Positions 8,649 to 17,052 are shown, counted from the stretch's first letter. The stretch is 64,000 bases of DNA from Thermohalobaculum sp039026375 (GCA_039026375.1 JBCCML010000001.1:1-64000), one strand, 5' to 3'. Numbers and translations: made by a program. The notes: generated from the letters alone by a model not told the origin.

Positions 8649-9635
8649 ATGAAACAGGTGGCGTCAACTCTGGCTCTCACAGGGCTACTAGCCGGTTGCG
8701 CAGCCGTGGAACAAACCCCTTCCGGCGCGACCGAAGTGTCCAGCGTGGCCGATCCTGCGCCTGCAATTGAAACGTCTCGTCTACCGACAGCCGATGAGAT
8801 TGACGGTACGCTGATCAACTTCGACTCCGGCGCGACGTACAAGGGTGGTATCCGCAACGGGAAACAGCACGGACTGGGCACGTTTAGATCGTCAGATGGC
8901 TATGAGTACACCGGCAATTGGGTCGATGGCGTTATACAGGGCGAAGGGCGCGCACGCTTTGCGGACGGCTCGGTCTACGAAGGAGAGTTCGCAGGCGGCA
9001 ATCCGAATGGCTTGGGACGCATCGTCTACGCCGACGGAGGCAGCTACGAAGGAACGTGGGTCGACGGTCGGATCGAAGGTCAGGGCACAGCACGTTACGC
9101 AGATGGGCTGGTCTACACAGGCGGATTTAAGGACTCTCGTCATGATGGACGCGGCAAGGCCACTCGCCCCGATGGTTACAGCTATGCAGGTGACTGGATA
9201 AGCGGCGTACAACAGGGCGATGGGAAAGCCACCTACCCAAATGGCGCGATATACGAAGGGACATTCGTAAACGGCCAGGCCGACGGCGAAGGAACGATCG
9301 TTCTGCCCGACGGCTTTCTTTACGAGGGAAACTTCCAGGACGGACAGATCACCGGTAAGGGCCAAGCGACCTACCCGAACGGCGACGTTTATGAAGGGGA
9401 TTTCGTCAATGGCGTGCGGCAGGGACAGGGGACCGCAACGTATGCGAGCGGCGGAACCTACACGGGCACTTTTGTGAACGGTGAGCGCGAGGGTCGCGGA
9501 GTTTACCAGGGCCCGGATGGTTTTGTGTACGAAGGCGAATGGAAGGGCGGGCAGATAACGGGTCAGGGCGTAGCCAGTTATCCGAATGGCACTCGGCTAG
9601 AAGGCGTTTTCCGCGACGGACAATTTGTCGGTTAA
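8649..9635 (+). CDS. MORN-repeat lipoprotein
   Basis: This 328-residue protein starts MKQVASTLALTGLLAGC, a lipoprotein signal with the lipobox L-A-G-C, so it should be exported and lipidated at the Cys. After a short linker (residues ~18-62), the rest is eleven complete 23-residue MORN repeats and a partial twelfth, each with a core Y-x-G-x-[FW]-x-x-G-x-x-x-G-x-G and ending [DN]-G. MORN arrays form elongated beta-solenoids that bind membranes or proteins. The start at 8649 is chosen over an upstream in-frame codon because only this one gives a lipoprotein signal. A second MORN gene follows 43 bp downstream. No enzymatic domain is present and the biological role is unknown. Confidence 0.85.
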   Translation: MKQVASTLALTGLLAGCAAVEQTPSGATEVSSVADPAPAIETSRLPTADEIDGTLINFDSGATYKGGIRNGKQHGLGTFRSSDGYEYTGNWVDGVIQGEGRARFADGSVYEGEFAGGNPNGLGRIVYADGGSYEGTWVDGRIEGQGTARYADGLVYTGGFKDSRHDGRGKATRPDGYSYAGDWISGVQQGDGKATYPNGAIYEGTFVNGQADGEGTIVLPDGFLYEGNFQDGQITGKGQATYPNGDVYEGDFVNGVRQGQGTATYASGGTYTGTFVNGEREGRGVYQGPDGFVYEGEWKGGQITGQGVASYPNGTRLEGVFRDGQFVG

Positions 9636-9678
9636 CCCATGCGTGCAAACGACATCATAGACTGAACTGGGAGAACTG

Positions 9679-11103
9679 ATGATGCGCATCGTGATTGGGC
9701 TCGTCATCTTAGGCCTGCTGTCAGCGACGGGGCAAGTCGCTGCCCAAAGCTCAGGCGAGGTGAACGTAAAGGAGTACGACTCTGGTGCAGTTTACCAGGG
9801 CGAATTCAAAGATGGTCGTCAGCATGGTCAGGGGACCTACACAGCGCCCGACGGCTACGAATACACGGGAGAATGGGTCGAGGGCGTTATCCAGGGCACT
9901 GGCAGAGCTAAGTTTCCGAACGGCTCGATCTACGAAGGAACCTTTGCCGAAGGCGTGCCAGACGGTCTTGGTAAGATCGTTTACGCGAATGGCGGATCAT
10001 ACGAAGGGGAGTGGTCGGAAGGCGTCATCCAAGGTCAGGGAAAGGCAATTTACCCAGGTGGCATGACCTATGAGGGAGGGTTTCAGAACTCAGCCCATCA
10101 CGGCCAGGGTGTCATGGTCCGCGACAACGGATACCGATATGAGGGCGAGTGGATTGACGGGAAACAGCACGGCGCGGGTAAGGTGACGTATCCCGATGGG
10201 GCCGTCTACGAGGGAGAGTTCCTGGATGGTGTTCGCGCCGGTACTGGTACCATCACACTCCCAGATGGCTTTAGCTACACTGGAACGTGGTCCGACGGTC
10301 AAATCACCGGCAGCGGGGAAGCTGTATACGCAAACGGAGATCGTTATGCTGGCGACTTCGAGGACGGTAAACGGGACGGCAAAGGTGTGGCGACGTATGC
10401 GTCTGGCGACAGCTACGAAGGCGACTTCCTCGACGGAGAGCGACATGGCAAGGGGAAATTCACGGGTGCTGGCGGCTACGTCTACGAAGGCGACTGGGTA
10501 GAAGGTCGGATCGAGGGAATGGGTCAAGCGACCTACTTGGATGGCTCGACCTACGAAGGCCAATTCGTTGATGGCACGCCAGACGGCAAGGGTAAAATTA
10601 CCTATGCGGACGGCGGATTCTACGAAGGCGACTGGCAGGCAGGTGTAATCACTGGCAGCGGCCTTGCGCGCTATGGTAATGGCTCGGTTTACGAGGGCGG
10701 CTTTGAAGATGCGCGCTTCTCGGGCTTGGGTAAAATGAACTATGCCGATGGCCACGTGTACGAAGGCGGTTGGCAGGCTGGTCAACAGCACGGTGAAGGA
10801 AAAATTACGTACCCTGACGGCGCCACCTACGAGGGCGAGTTCAAAGAGGGGCGGCGCGAGGGTTCTGGTACGCTTACACTGGTTGACGGCTTCGTCTACG
10901 AAGGCGACTGGGCCAATGGAGAAATCCACGGCCAAGGCGAGGCACGCTACCCCAACGGTGACGTCTACACTGGCAACTTCCAAAATGGTCGACAACACGG
11001 CTTTGGGCAAATGACCTACGCCTCGGGTGCCGAGTTCAAAGGCTACTGGGTTGATGGTCGTCGCGACAGACCTGCAGATGAACCTGAACAACAGGCGAAT
11101 TAA
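9679..11103 (+). CDS. Secreted MORN-repeat protein with two nine-repeat super-units
   Basis: This 474-residue protein has a cleavable signal peptide (MMRIVIGLVILGLLSATG, cut after VAA-Q) and then eighteen consecutive complete 23-residue MORN repeats (residues 37-450), followed by a short polar tail. Repeats 1-9 align with 10-18 in register, showing a duplicated 207-residue unit. A GGGAGA Shine-Dalgarno lies five bases before the ATG. It is probably co-transcribed with the lipoprotein upstream, which has a similar repeat order. It should reside in the periplasm or be exported further, perhaps as a solenoid partner of the lipid-anchored protein; that pairing is inferred from the tandem arrangement. 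Confidence 0.85.
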   Translation: MMRIVIGLVILGLLSATGQVAAQSSGEVNVKEYDSGAVYQGEFKDGRQHGQGTYTAPDGYEYTGEWVEGVIQGTGRAKFPNGSIYEGTFAEGVPDGLGKIVYANGGSYEGEWSEGVIQGQGKAIYPGGMTYEGGFQNSAHHGQGVMVRDNGYRYEGEWIDGKQHGAGKVTYPDGAVYEGEFLDGVRAGTGTITLPDGFSYTGTWSDGQITGSGEAVYANGDRYAGDFEDGKRDGKGVATYASGDSYEGDFLDGERHGKGKFTGAGGYVYEGDWVEGRIEGMGQATYLDGSTYEGQFVDGTPDGKGKITYADGGFYEGDWQAGVITGSGLARYGNGSVYEGGFEDARFSGLGKMNYADGHVYEGGWQAGQQHGEGKITYPDGATYEGEFKEGRREGSGTLTLVDGFVYEGDWANGEIHGQGEARYPNGDVYTGNFQNGRQHGFGQMTYASGAEFKGYWVDGRRDRPADEPEQQAN

Positions 11104-11709
11104 CGGCTTCGGCGTCTTGGGCCGCACCTGAAATCGTAGTCCATCCGGGCAACTTGCGAAGTAATCGAGTTCTTTCGGCAAGCGTTGTGACCACAAGCGC
11201 CCGATGTCGACGCATCCGGTCTCACCGCGAGCCCTATAAATGCTTCCAATCAAGCGTATTAATTGACTCGGAAAATACCACCGAGTGGTGTTTACGCGGC
11301 CTATACGCCATGTGATTGCACTAGCTTTTTGATCCAGTAGCAAGAGGTCGGGTGGCCCCATTTTCCTCCGGCGATCGCGGCACTAGGCTTCTCGATCTGG
11401 CGCCTGTCCGCCCAGGCGACAGCTGACCAGCAGCCTCTAGTCAAAGCAGTAATAGATCCCCTCCAATGCATAAACTGGCAGAGCTTTTGGCCACCCCACA
11501 GAATGCCAAAAGCTAGACGGGCTCAGGCACCAAAAACTGCCAACCCGAACAAATCATCGGCATGACTTGTGGCACCTCTTCGACAGGCTCCAAAGCGAAG
11601 GAGATTTCTGCAGATCACACATTCGGGATGTGATGTCACCGGACTTCCACGCGTCGGACCCGCCACCTATCTGCAATCCACCTAATCGACAACAGAGGAG
11701 GCGTCAAAA
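11104..11709. other. 606-bp intergenic region without a supported gene
   Basis: No credible coding region or tRNA was found. It holds a small hairpin (CGCCTG/CAGGCG, 11401-11418), the perfect 10-bp inverted repeat at 11482-11514, and the strong AGAGGAGG Shine-Dalgarno of the peroxiredoxin-like gene just before 11710. Confidence 0.6.
11482..11514. repeat. Perfect 10-bp inverted repeat, possible hairpin
   Basis: AGCTTTTGGC (11482-11491) and GCCAAAAGCT (11505-11514) are exact inverse complements separated by 13 bases. No U-run follows on either strand. It may be an operator, or a terminator-like fold for transcripts reading through from the MORN genes. It sits about 200 bp upstream of the peroxiredoxin-like gene. 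Confidence 0.5.
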
Positions 11710-12234
11710 ATGCCCTATCCCACCGATCCAGCCCCCGCGCTGTCCTTTCCACTGCTTTCTGGCGGCACATGGACTTTGGCCGACCGCACGCCACAGAACT
11801 TCAGCATCGTTGTCTTTTATCGCGGCCATCACTGCCCGATTTGCAAGACTTACATGAAGGAAATCGACGCTGCCCTTCCTCAGGCCGCTGGACAGGGCAT
11901 TGACGTTGTCGCTGTTTCCATGGACAGCGAAGAGCGCGCCCTAGCCAGCCATGAAGAGATCGGCACTAAAACTCTTGAGATCGGCTATGCCCTGTCCGAG
12001 GCTGCCGCGCGTGAATGGGGGCTTTACATCTCATCGCAGCGCGCCGGTTCAAAAGAGCCCGAACGCTTCTCGGAGCCCGGCCTTTTTGTAGTCCGCCCAG
12101 ATGGCACGATTTTCTTTGCCCAAGTCCAATCGGCCCCGTTCACACGGCCCGATTTTGCAAAGCTGCTTGGCGGCCTGAAGTTCGTGGTCGAGAACGACTA
12201 CCCTGCCCGTGGCGACCTGACAAAAGCTGCCTAG
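11710..12234 (+). CDS. Peroxiredoxin-like (AhpC/TSA-type thioredoxin-fold) protein
   Basis: This 174-residue cytoplasmic protein has a thioredoxin fold: the strand FSIVVFYRGHHCPICKTYM places a C-P-I-C pair near residue 41 at the N-terminus of the active-site helix. It continues VVAVSMDSEERA and ends with a LFVVRPDGTIFFA strand. This fits the peroxiredoxin-like branch that reduces peroxides with a CxxC pair, rather than classical 2-Cys AhpC. It has a very strong Shine-Dalgarno (AGAGGAGG) and no partner gene nearby. Substrate is not predictable from sequence. Confidence 0.8.
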   Translation: MPYPTDPAPALSFPLLSGGTWTLADRTPQNFSIVVFYRGHHCPICKTYMKEIDAALPQAAGQGIDVVAVSMDSEERALASHEEIGTKTLEIGYALSEAAAREWGLYISSQRAGSKEPERFSEPGLFVVRPDGTIFFAQVQSAPFTRPDFAKLLGGLKFVVENDYPARGDLTKAA

Positions 12235-12592
12235 TCAAGCCATCCCTCGGCGGCCAATATCTTTAGGAAACGTCGCCGTGGGACGGCAGGTAGTAATCGC
12301 GCACAGCACTAATCAAGGCTGGCAAAGCTCGTGGTCACAAAGCACGCCATTTTTTCGACAAAGCCGCATAGGGGGCTCGCGGGATGACAGCCAGCTTTAA
12401 TTTTCTGCGTCAGCTGACAGCCAACACGCCCGGTTAGCACCGGGGCGGCGTTAAACCTCTCTTTTTGACGCCGCGGCACATTTCAGCACCAAGTACCTTG
12501 GTGGACCAAAGCGGTCTGCCCCTCGACCTTCAGATCGTTGCGGTAAGAAATGCGTGCCGCCACATCTGACGTTGCCCCACCAGGCCTGAATG
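12235..12592. other. 358-bp region between the peroxiredoxin-like gene and the pseudogene
   Basis: No coding region is supported. Only short weak hairpins are visible (for example GCCGT/ACGGC around 12274-12286). It is the shared 3' side of the peroxiredoxin-like gene (+) and the broken membrane-protein gene (-). Confidence 0.5.
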
Positions 12593-13257
12593 TCATCGAG
12601 TGGTGCCCCATAGCATCTCTCGCCATTTTCGCAGCCGCAGCCAGCCCCAGCACAGGTAGCTGAGCACAAGCCAGGGCCCAATCACCAGTGCTGCCCAGCG
12701 CCCTGCCCGAAGCAACGACTGCAGACGTGCATGAGCCGGATCCACGGCATCTTGTGCCAAAGCCATTTGGCTTTTGAGAAAACCGACCTTTCTTGCAGCG
12801 CCAATAGATCGGGCCTGAGACGCGCAACGGCAGCAACTGCCTGTCCGATATGCGTGCTGGCGCGCTTTGCCTGTGTTGAAATCTTCGAGATTTCGTCCAT
12901 CGCTGTCTGTAGCGGCGCCAACATCGTTATCGTCACAGTCCGATCATCAAGCCGAACGTTCATGAGGCGCGGGGTGAAGTACCGTTTGCTGCAGGGGATC
13001 TTGATCCGAAGATTCTTGCGCTAGCGAACTGGTGGTTTGGGCATTTCCAACTTCATTCCGAACGGTCTGAACCTTAATGGATACGGCTGTGCCAAGGCGT
13101 ACGGCCTGGCCGCGTGTCGTTTCAAAGCTGCCACCGGTTCCTCAAGGTGATCGACCCACACACTGTGAACCTGCCAACCGCCCCATACCAACACACCGAC
13201 GATCAAAAGCGGAAAGAAAGTGTTCGCCAGAAAAATGGCGGCCAAGAAACGGTTCAT
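12593..13257 (-). pseudogene. Broken membrane-protein gene: one in-frame TAG plus one single-base frameshift
   Basis: Reading the minus strand from an ATG at 13257 with a good GGGAG Shine-Dalgarno gives 78 residues with an N-terminal membrane helix (MNRFLAAIFLANTFFPLL...). A TAG at 13021-13023 then ends the frame. The same frame continues with coding-like sequence (RKNLRIKIPCSKRYFTPRL, then MNVRLDDRTVTITMLAPLQ) to about 12792. A run of three A (plus-strand TTT at 12789-12791) marks a shift. Adding one A continues smoothly as KVGFLKSQMALAQDAVDPAH and a second membrane helix (WAALVIGPWLVLSYLCW) to a TGA at 12593-12595. The intact ancestor would have been about 220 residues with one helix at each end. 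Two independent lesions favour a real pseudogene over a read error. The family is not recognised. Confidence 0.7.
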
Positions 13258-13423
13258 TGCAAGGCTCCCGAGGACCCTTTGCAAAAGACCGCGCGCCCTG
13301 CCCGTCCCGCGCCAGTGAGAATCCACACATCCGGGAGGGAATAGCCACGCAGTCCTAGGATCATTGACTCAAGCGATGCGATCTCTGACACAGCGGCTCT
13401 GTTTCTCTAGCGGGTTTGAGGTA

Positions 13424-14212
13424 ATGCTTTTTCCAAAACGCGTATTGGGCGTGTGGCATGTTCTGGCAGCGGCCGTTCTTGTGTCGGCGTGTGCAAAGCC
13501 TGTGGCGCCGTTGAACGGCCAGATCACCGAGGTCGAGATCATCGTGACCGAGGGCAAGCTGGCCGTGGTGGACTGGCAGCAGGCGCGCGTTGAGGCCGGA
13601 AAGGATGGCTTCACCTACACGCGCCCACCCCCCGACTCAAACAAGCCCACGCGGGAAGAGACGCTGGCGATCGCAGCGATCGACGAACAGAACGCTGCCT
13701 ACAATGAGCATGTGAACAGGCCGGAGATCCTGCTGCAGGCTCAGGGGATTGCGATCCCAAAGATGGAGAACTTGCTTCTTCAGTACGCGGCTAATCCGTT
13801 CGAGTACGTTGGGGTGGACGGCATGGTCGCTGTGAATTCACCTGACGGGCCACCGATGAAGCTGATCCTCAGCCCAGCGATGATAATGGTCACCCCTCGG
13901 CAGGATGGGCAGGAAGGCAAGACCGACTACAAGGCGTTGGCCGTCGTTGGTGCCGGCGTCTTGATCGCAGGACCGCTGGGTGGGCAGCTGGCCGCAGCAT
14001 CGCTCGACCAGGTCGGTGATGGATTGTCCACCCACGGGGTGTTTGTCCCCTACGAGTTGGTCGAGATCGCGTCAGGACGTATCGTGCAACGTGGTGAGGT
14101 TATCGAGGTTTTCCGCCCCGATATGCACGGGAGCCTTGGCATCACCGGTCCACATTTCCCGGCGCGCGCAATCCTCGTCAAAGTCCTCCGCGATGCCGAA
14201 GGCGGTGGCTGA
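13424..14212 (+). CDS. Lipoprotein of unknown function, first of a tandem pair
   Basis: This 262-residue protein starts MLFPKRVLGVWHVLAAAVL and has lipobox V-S-A-C, giving a mature N-terminus CAKPVAPLNGQITEVEIIV. The start at 13424 is chosen because it places a normal-length signal before the lipobox; two upstream in-frame starts would add 20 residues. The mature N-terminal ~45 residues are almost identical to those of the next gene, while the rest diverges. A hydrophobic Gly/Ala-rich stretch (ALAVVGAGVLIAGPLGGQL) lies in the C-terminal half. No known domain is recognised. It should be anchored in the inner or outer membrane facing the periplasm. Confidence 0.72.
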   Translation: MLFPKRVLGVWHVLAAAVLVSACAKPVAPLNGQITEVEIIVTEGKLAVVDWQQARVEAGKDGFTYTRPPPDSNKPTREETLAIAAIDEQNAAYNEHVNRPEILLQAQGIAIPKMENLLLQYAANPFEYVGVDGMVAVNSPDGPPMKLILSPAMIMVTPRQDGQEGKTDYKALAVVGAGVLIAGPLGGQLAAASLDQVGDGLSTHGVFVPYELVEIASGRIVQRGEVIEVFRPDMHGSLGITGPHFPARAILVKVLRDAEGGG

Positions 14213-14345
14213 CCGGCCCGCGGCGTCTGCTTGTCTGGTGCCGATGAAAGTCGCGATGTCTCGGGACCAACGGAGCTGAGCCGAAAACGTTGGCACACGC
14301 AGCTTGACCCCCGATAGAACAGCCACGCTTAGATCATGGATCGAT

Positions 14346-15095
14346 ATGATGCCTTGTGAAGTGGCACTCCGTCCAAGCCACATTCTTGGCGTTGGGCTGC
14401 TGCTGACAGCCGCAGCTCCCCTGTCAGCCTGCGCGAAACCTATAGCCCCGTTGAACGGGCAGATAACTGAGGTCGAAATCATCGTGCCCGAAGGTAAGCT
14501 GGCGATTGTGGATTGGATCGGAGCAGATAGAGAGGCGTCCAAGGACGGATTCGTCTTCCAACGTTTGCCGCTTGGATCAAACAAGCCGACACGCGAGGAG
14601 CAACTGGCTCTGGCTGCTGCGGAAAAAAGCAATGCCGCATATCGCGCACATTTGGCTTCGCCCGAGGTACAACTCCGCGCGCAGGAGGCGGTCATTCCCC
14701 GCATCGAGGAAGTGTTTTTGTCAAACGCCGCCGAACCGATGAGGTTCCCAGGCGTACAAGGCATCTTCGTTGCGAACGGCGCAAGCAGTCCTGAACTTCG
14801 CTTGGTCCTCCGTCCGACACAGTTTCAGTGGTCGTTCAAGACGTCTCAACAGAAAAGCGCGGGATCAGAAGCCGGGGAATTCGCAGCACTCATGGCGGTT
14901 GGATTGCTCACTGGTCCAGCGGGCATTCAGGCCACCGTAAGTGGTGGCACGGGGTTTCAAACGGACTACGAAATCGTTGAAATAAAAGCTGGAAACATCC
15001 TGTTCACCGGCACCGCAACTGGAAGCAGGATTGGGTTCACAGCCGTCAACCAAATCCTACTGCAGATCGCGCGGAATGCCCAAGCCGGCGGATAA
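14346..15095 (+). CDS. Lipoprotein of unknown function, second of a tandem pair
   Basis: This 249-residue protein starts MMPCEVALRPSHILGVGLLL with lipobox L-S-A-C. It then repeats the motif of its neighbour: CAKPIAPLNGQITEVEIIV, EGKLA-V-DW and SNKPTREE. Both end in an (I/V)L-(V/Q)-(K/I)-hydrophobic strand with a terminal EGGG/AGG. The pair clearly arose by tandem duplication, with conservation concentrated just after the lipid-modified Cys. A 133-bp gap separates them and no gene lies between. Function is unknown; the conserved mature N-terminus may be a docking segment for a common partner. Confidence 0.72.
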   Translation: MMPCEVALRPSHILGVGLLLTAAAPLSACAKPIAPLNGQITEVEIIVPEGKLAIVDWIGADREASKDGFVFQRLPLGSNKPTREEQLALAAAEKSNAAYRAHLASPEVQLRAQEAVIPRIEEVFLSNAAEPMRFPGVQGIFVANGASSPELRLVLRPTQFQWSFKTSQQKSAGSEAGEFAALMAVGLLTGPAGIQATVSGGTGFQTDYEIVEIKAGNILFTGTATGSRIGFTAVNQILLQIARNAQAGG

Positions 15096-15116
15096 CTGGC
15101 TGCCCGCTATTTGCTC

Positions 15117-15144
15117 TTTTCATTAACCCTGCGATCCGTATAGT
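15117..15144 (+). promoter_or_regulatory. Candidate leuA leader promoter
   Basis: TATAGT (15139-15144) is a good -10 hexamer. TTTTCA (15117-15122) lies 16 bases before it as a weak -35. Transcription would start about seven bases further on, at or next to the ATG of the leader peptide (15151), which predicts a leaderless leader mRNA. Confidence 0.5.
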
Positions 15145-15150
15145 GCCTCT

Positions 15151-15225
15151 ATGCTGGATCGCGACATCACAACTGTTGCCAATGGCCTGCCTCTCGGCGG
15201 GCTACTTCTTCTTATCGGCCTCTGA
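15151..15225 (+). CDS. leuL: Leucine-rich leader peptide upstream of leuA (attenuator)
   Basis: A 24-codon reading frame runs from ATG (15151) to TGA (15223-15225). It reads MLDRDITTVANG, then LPLGGLLLLIGL. Eight of 24 residues are leucine, with four Leu codons in a row (CTA CTT CTT CTT, 15202-15213) followed by Ile. It ends inside the left arm of a long GC-rich hairpin and lies 85 bp before leuA. This is the classic layout of ribosome-mediated attenuation: scarce Leu-tRNA stalls the ribosome at the Leu run and changes downstream folding. The predicted transcription start coincides with the ATG, as in the leaderless trp leader peptides described in rhizobia. No Shine-Dalgarno is present, which fits. 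The peptide is too short for ordinary gene finders. Confidence 0.72.
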   Translation: MLDRDITTVANGLPLGGLLLLIGL

Positions 15226-15257
15226 GGGCGCCGGGTTCGCGGCGCCGCCCTCGGAGG
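15219..15257 (+). terminator. Attenuator hairpin of the leuA leader
   Basis: Left arm CCTCTGAGGGCGCCG (15219-15233) pairs with 15240-15257 to give a 15-bp stem, with one G-U pair, a three-base bulge (15247-15249) and loop GGTTCG. It starts at the last codons of the leader peptide. An alternative pairing GCGGGC (15197-15202) with GCCCGC (15260-15265) places the Leu codons beside a competing stem. No U-run follows, so termination may be factor-dependent or act on translation. Confidence 0.5.
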
Positions 15258-15310
15258 ATGCCCGCTGAAGCGCCGCTCAACCCAACTTTGAACCCGATAG
15301 GACGTCCCCA

Positions 15311-16882
15311 ATGAACGATCAAACCCCGGCACATGCGGCCGACCAGGACCGCGTTAAGATCTTTGACACGACGATGCGCGACGGGGAGCAATCCCCTGGC
15401 GCCTCAATGACCTTGGACGAAAAATTGCAGATTTCCCGTCTTTTGGACGAGATGGGCGTGGACATCATAGAAGCTGGGTTCCCAATCGCCAGCGAAGGCG
15501 ATTTCGAAGCGGTGACCGAGGTGTCCAAGATTGTACACAATGCAATGGTCTGCGGACTGTCACGTTCACCCCTGGGCGATATCGATCGCGCTTACAACGC
15601 CGTCAAACATGCCAAGAAGCCGCGTATCCACACCTTCATTGCCTGTTCCGATCTGCACATGGAGTACAAGCTGCAGATGACCCGGGACGAGGTGCTGCAC
15701 CAGATCGAAGCCTCGGTCAGCCATGCGAAATCGATGGGTGTCGACGTCCAGTGGTCGCCCGAGGATGCCACGCGATCTGACCGCGACTTCTTGGTAACAG
15801 CGGTCCAGACGGCGATTGAGGCGGGCGCCACCACCATCAACATCCCCGACACGGTGGGCTACACGGCCCCGCTCGAGTCGGCTGACATCATTCGGATGCT
15901 AAGAGAGCGGGTCCAAGGCGCTGAAAACGTGACGTTTTCCACGCATTGCCACAACGATCTGGGCATGGCGACAGCCAACTCGTTGGCTGCAGTGATCGCG
16001 GGGGCCCGTCAGATCGAATGCACGATAAACGGTCTAGGTGAGCGCGCCGGTAATACTGCGTTGGAAGAGGTCGTGATGGCCCTGAAGGTGCGCAATGACA
16101 TCATGCCCTACGCCACCGGGATCGACACGACCCGTATCATGCAGGCCAGTCGCCTGGTGAGTGGCGTTACCGGCTTCCCAGTTCAGTACAACAAGGCCGT
16201 GGTTGGCAAGAATGCCTTCGCGCACGAGGCGGGTATCCACCAGGACGGTATGCTGAAGAACGCCCAGACCTACGAGATCATGACGCCTAAATCTGTCGGC
16301 CTGACCGAGTCGACGCTTGCCATGGGCAAGCATTCGGGCCGCCACGCTTTAAAGGCCAAGCTGGGCGATCTGGGCATCGAAGTTGGGGATAACCAGTTGA
16401 AGGAGCTGTTCGTCCGCTTCAAGGCATTGGCCGACCGCAAAAAGGAGGTCTACGATGACGACATCCTGGCGCTGGTCGAACAGCAGACGGCAGATGCAGG
16501 GGCCGACCACGTCAAACTGAAGTTCCTGCGCGTGATCTGCGGGACAGAGGCACCTCAATCGGCCGACATTATCCTCGAGATAAATGGCCAGGACCAGTCG
16601 GTGACCGCACAAGGTGACGGTCCTGTGGATGCAGCCTTTAACGCGGTTAAGGCGCTGGTGCCGCACGCGGCAACGCTGGAACTTTACCAGGTTCACGCCG
16701 TGACCGAGGGCACCGACGCCCAGGCCACCGTAAGCGTGCGCATGCGCGAAGATGGCCACATCGCGTCTGCCCAGGCGTCGGATACTGACACGGTCGTCGC
16801 CTCTGCGCGCGCCTATGTTCAGGCGCTGAACCGCCTGAGGGTGCGGCGCGAGAAGTCCGCCCCCGTTAGCCTCGTCAGCTAA
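15311..16882 (+). CDS. leuA: 2-Isopropylmalate synthase
   Basis: First committed enzyme of leucine synthesis: acetyl-CoA plus 2-oxoisovalerate gives 2-isopropylmalate. The 523-residue protein has the catalytic FDTTMRDGEQSPGASM motif at residues ~18-33, HCHNDLG for metal binding, and the NGLGERAGN signature. The C-terminal LeuA allosteric domain (from ~400) binds leucine for feedback inhibition. The length matches LeuA type 1. An AGGA-containing Shine-Dalgarno precedes the ATG. Expression is probably controlled by the Leu-rich leader upstream, and a 10-bp hairpin follows the stop. It shares an ancestor with the CimA-type gene at the left end of the window. Confidence 0.96.
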   Translation: MNDQTPAHAADQDRVKIFDTTMRDGEQSPGASMTLDEKLQISRLLDEMGVDIIEAGFPIASEGDFEAVTEVSKIVHNAMVCGLSRSPLGDIDRAYNAVKHAKKPRIHTFIACSDLHMEYKLQMTRDEVLHQIEASVSHAKSMGVDVQWSPEDATRSDRDFLVTAVQTAIEAGATTINIPDTVGYTAPLESADIIRMLRERVQGAENVTFSTHCHNDLGMATANSLAAVIAGARQIECTINGLGERAGNTALEEVVMALKVRNDIMPYATGIDTTRIMQASRLVSGVTGFPVQYNKAVVGKNAFAHEAGIHQDGMLKNAQTYEIMTPKSVGLTESTLAMGKHSGRHALKAKLGDLGIEVGDNQLKELFVRFKALADRKKEVYDDDILALVEQQTADAGADHVKLKFLRVICGTEAPQSADIILEINGQDQSVTAQGDGPVDAAFNAVKALVPHAATLELYQVHAVTEGTDAQATVSVRMREDGHIASAQASDTDTVVASARAYVQALNRLRVRREKSAPVSLVS

Positions 16883-16914
16883 GGACAAGGCACCGCTTGC
16901 GGCCTCTTACACCA

Positions 16915-16945
16915 CCCAAGCGCCTTGCTCGCATAGGCGCTTGGG
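16915..16945 (+). terminator. Hairpin downstream of leuA
   Basis: CCCAAGCGCC (16915-16924) and GGCGCTTGGG (16936-16945) form a perfect 10-bp stem with an 11-base loop, 32 bp after the leuA stop. No U-run follows, so it may be a processing or Rho-assisted end. It lies between convergent genes and could serve both strands. Confidence 0.55.
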
Positions 16946-17052
16946 CACATTCTAAGCGATCAGTCATCTCGCGCATAAAGGTGGTGCAAGTGTACCGACG
17001 CGGGGAAATCGGGCTAAGTCAGCACGGCGTGTCGACTGACAGTCTTTTTGGT

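Noticed and set aside
10090..11361. Long minus-strand open frame opposite the second MORN gene
   Set aside because: Shadow of the repeat: the regular GGC/GAC-rich codons keep the opposite frame open. The plus-strand protein has signal peptide and repeats.
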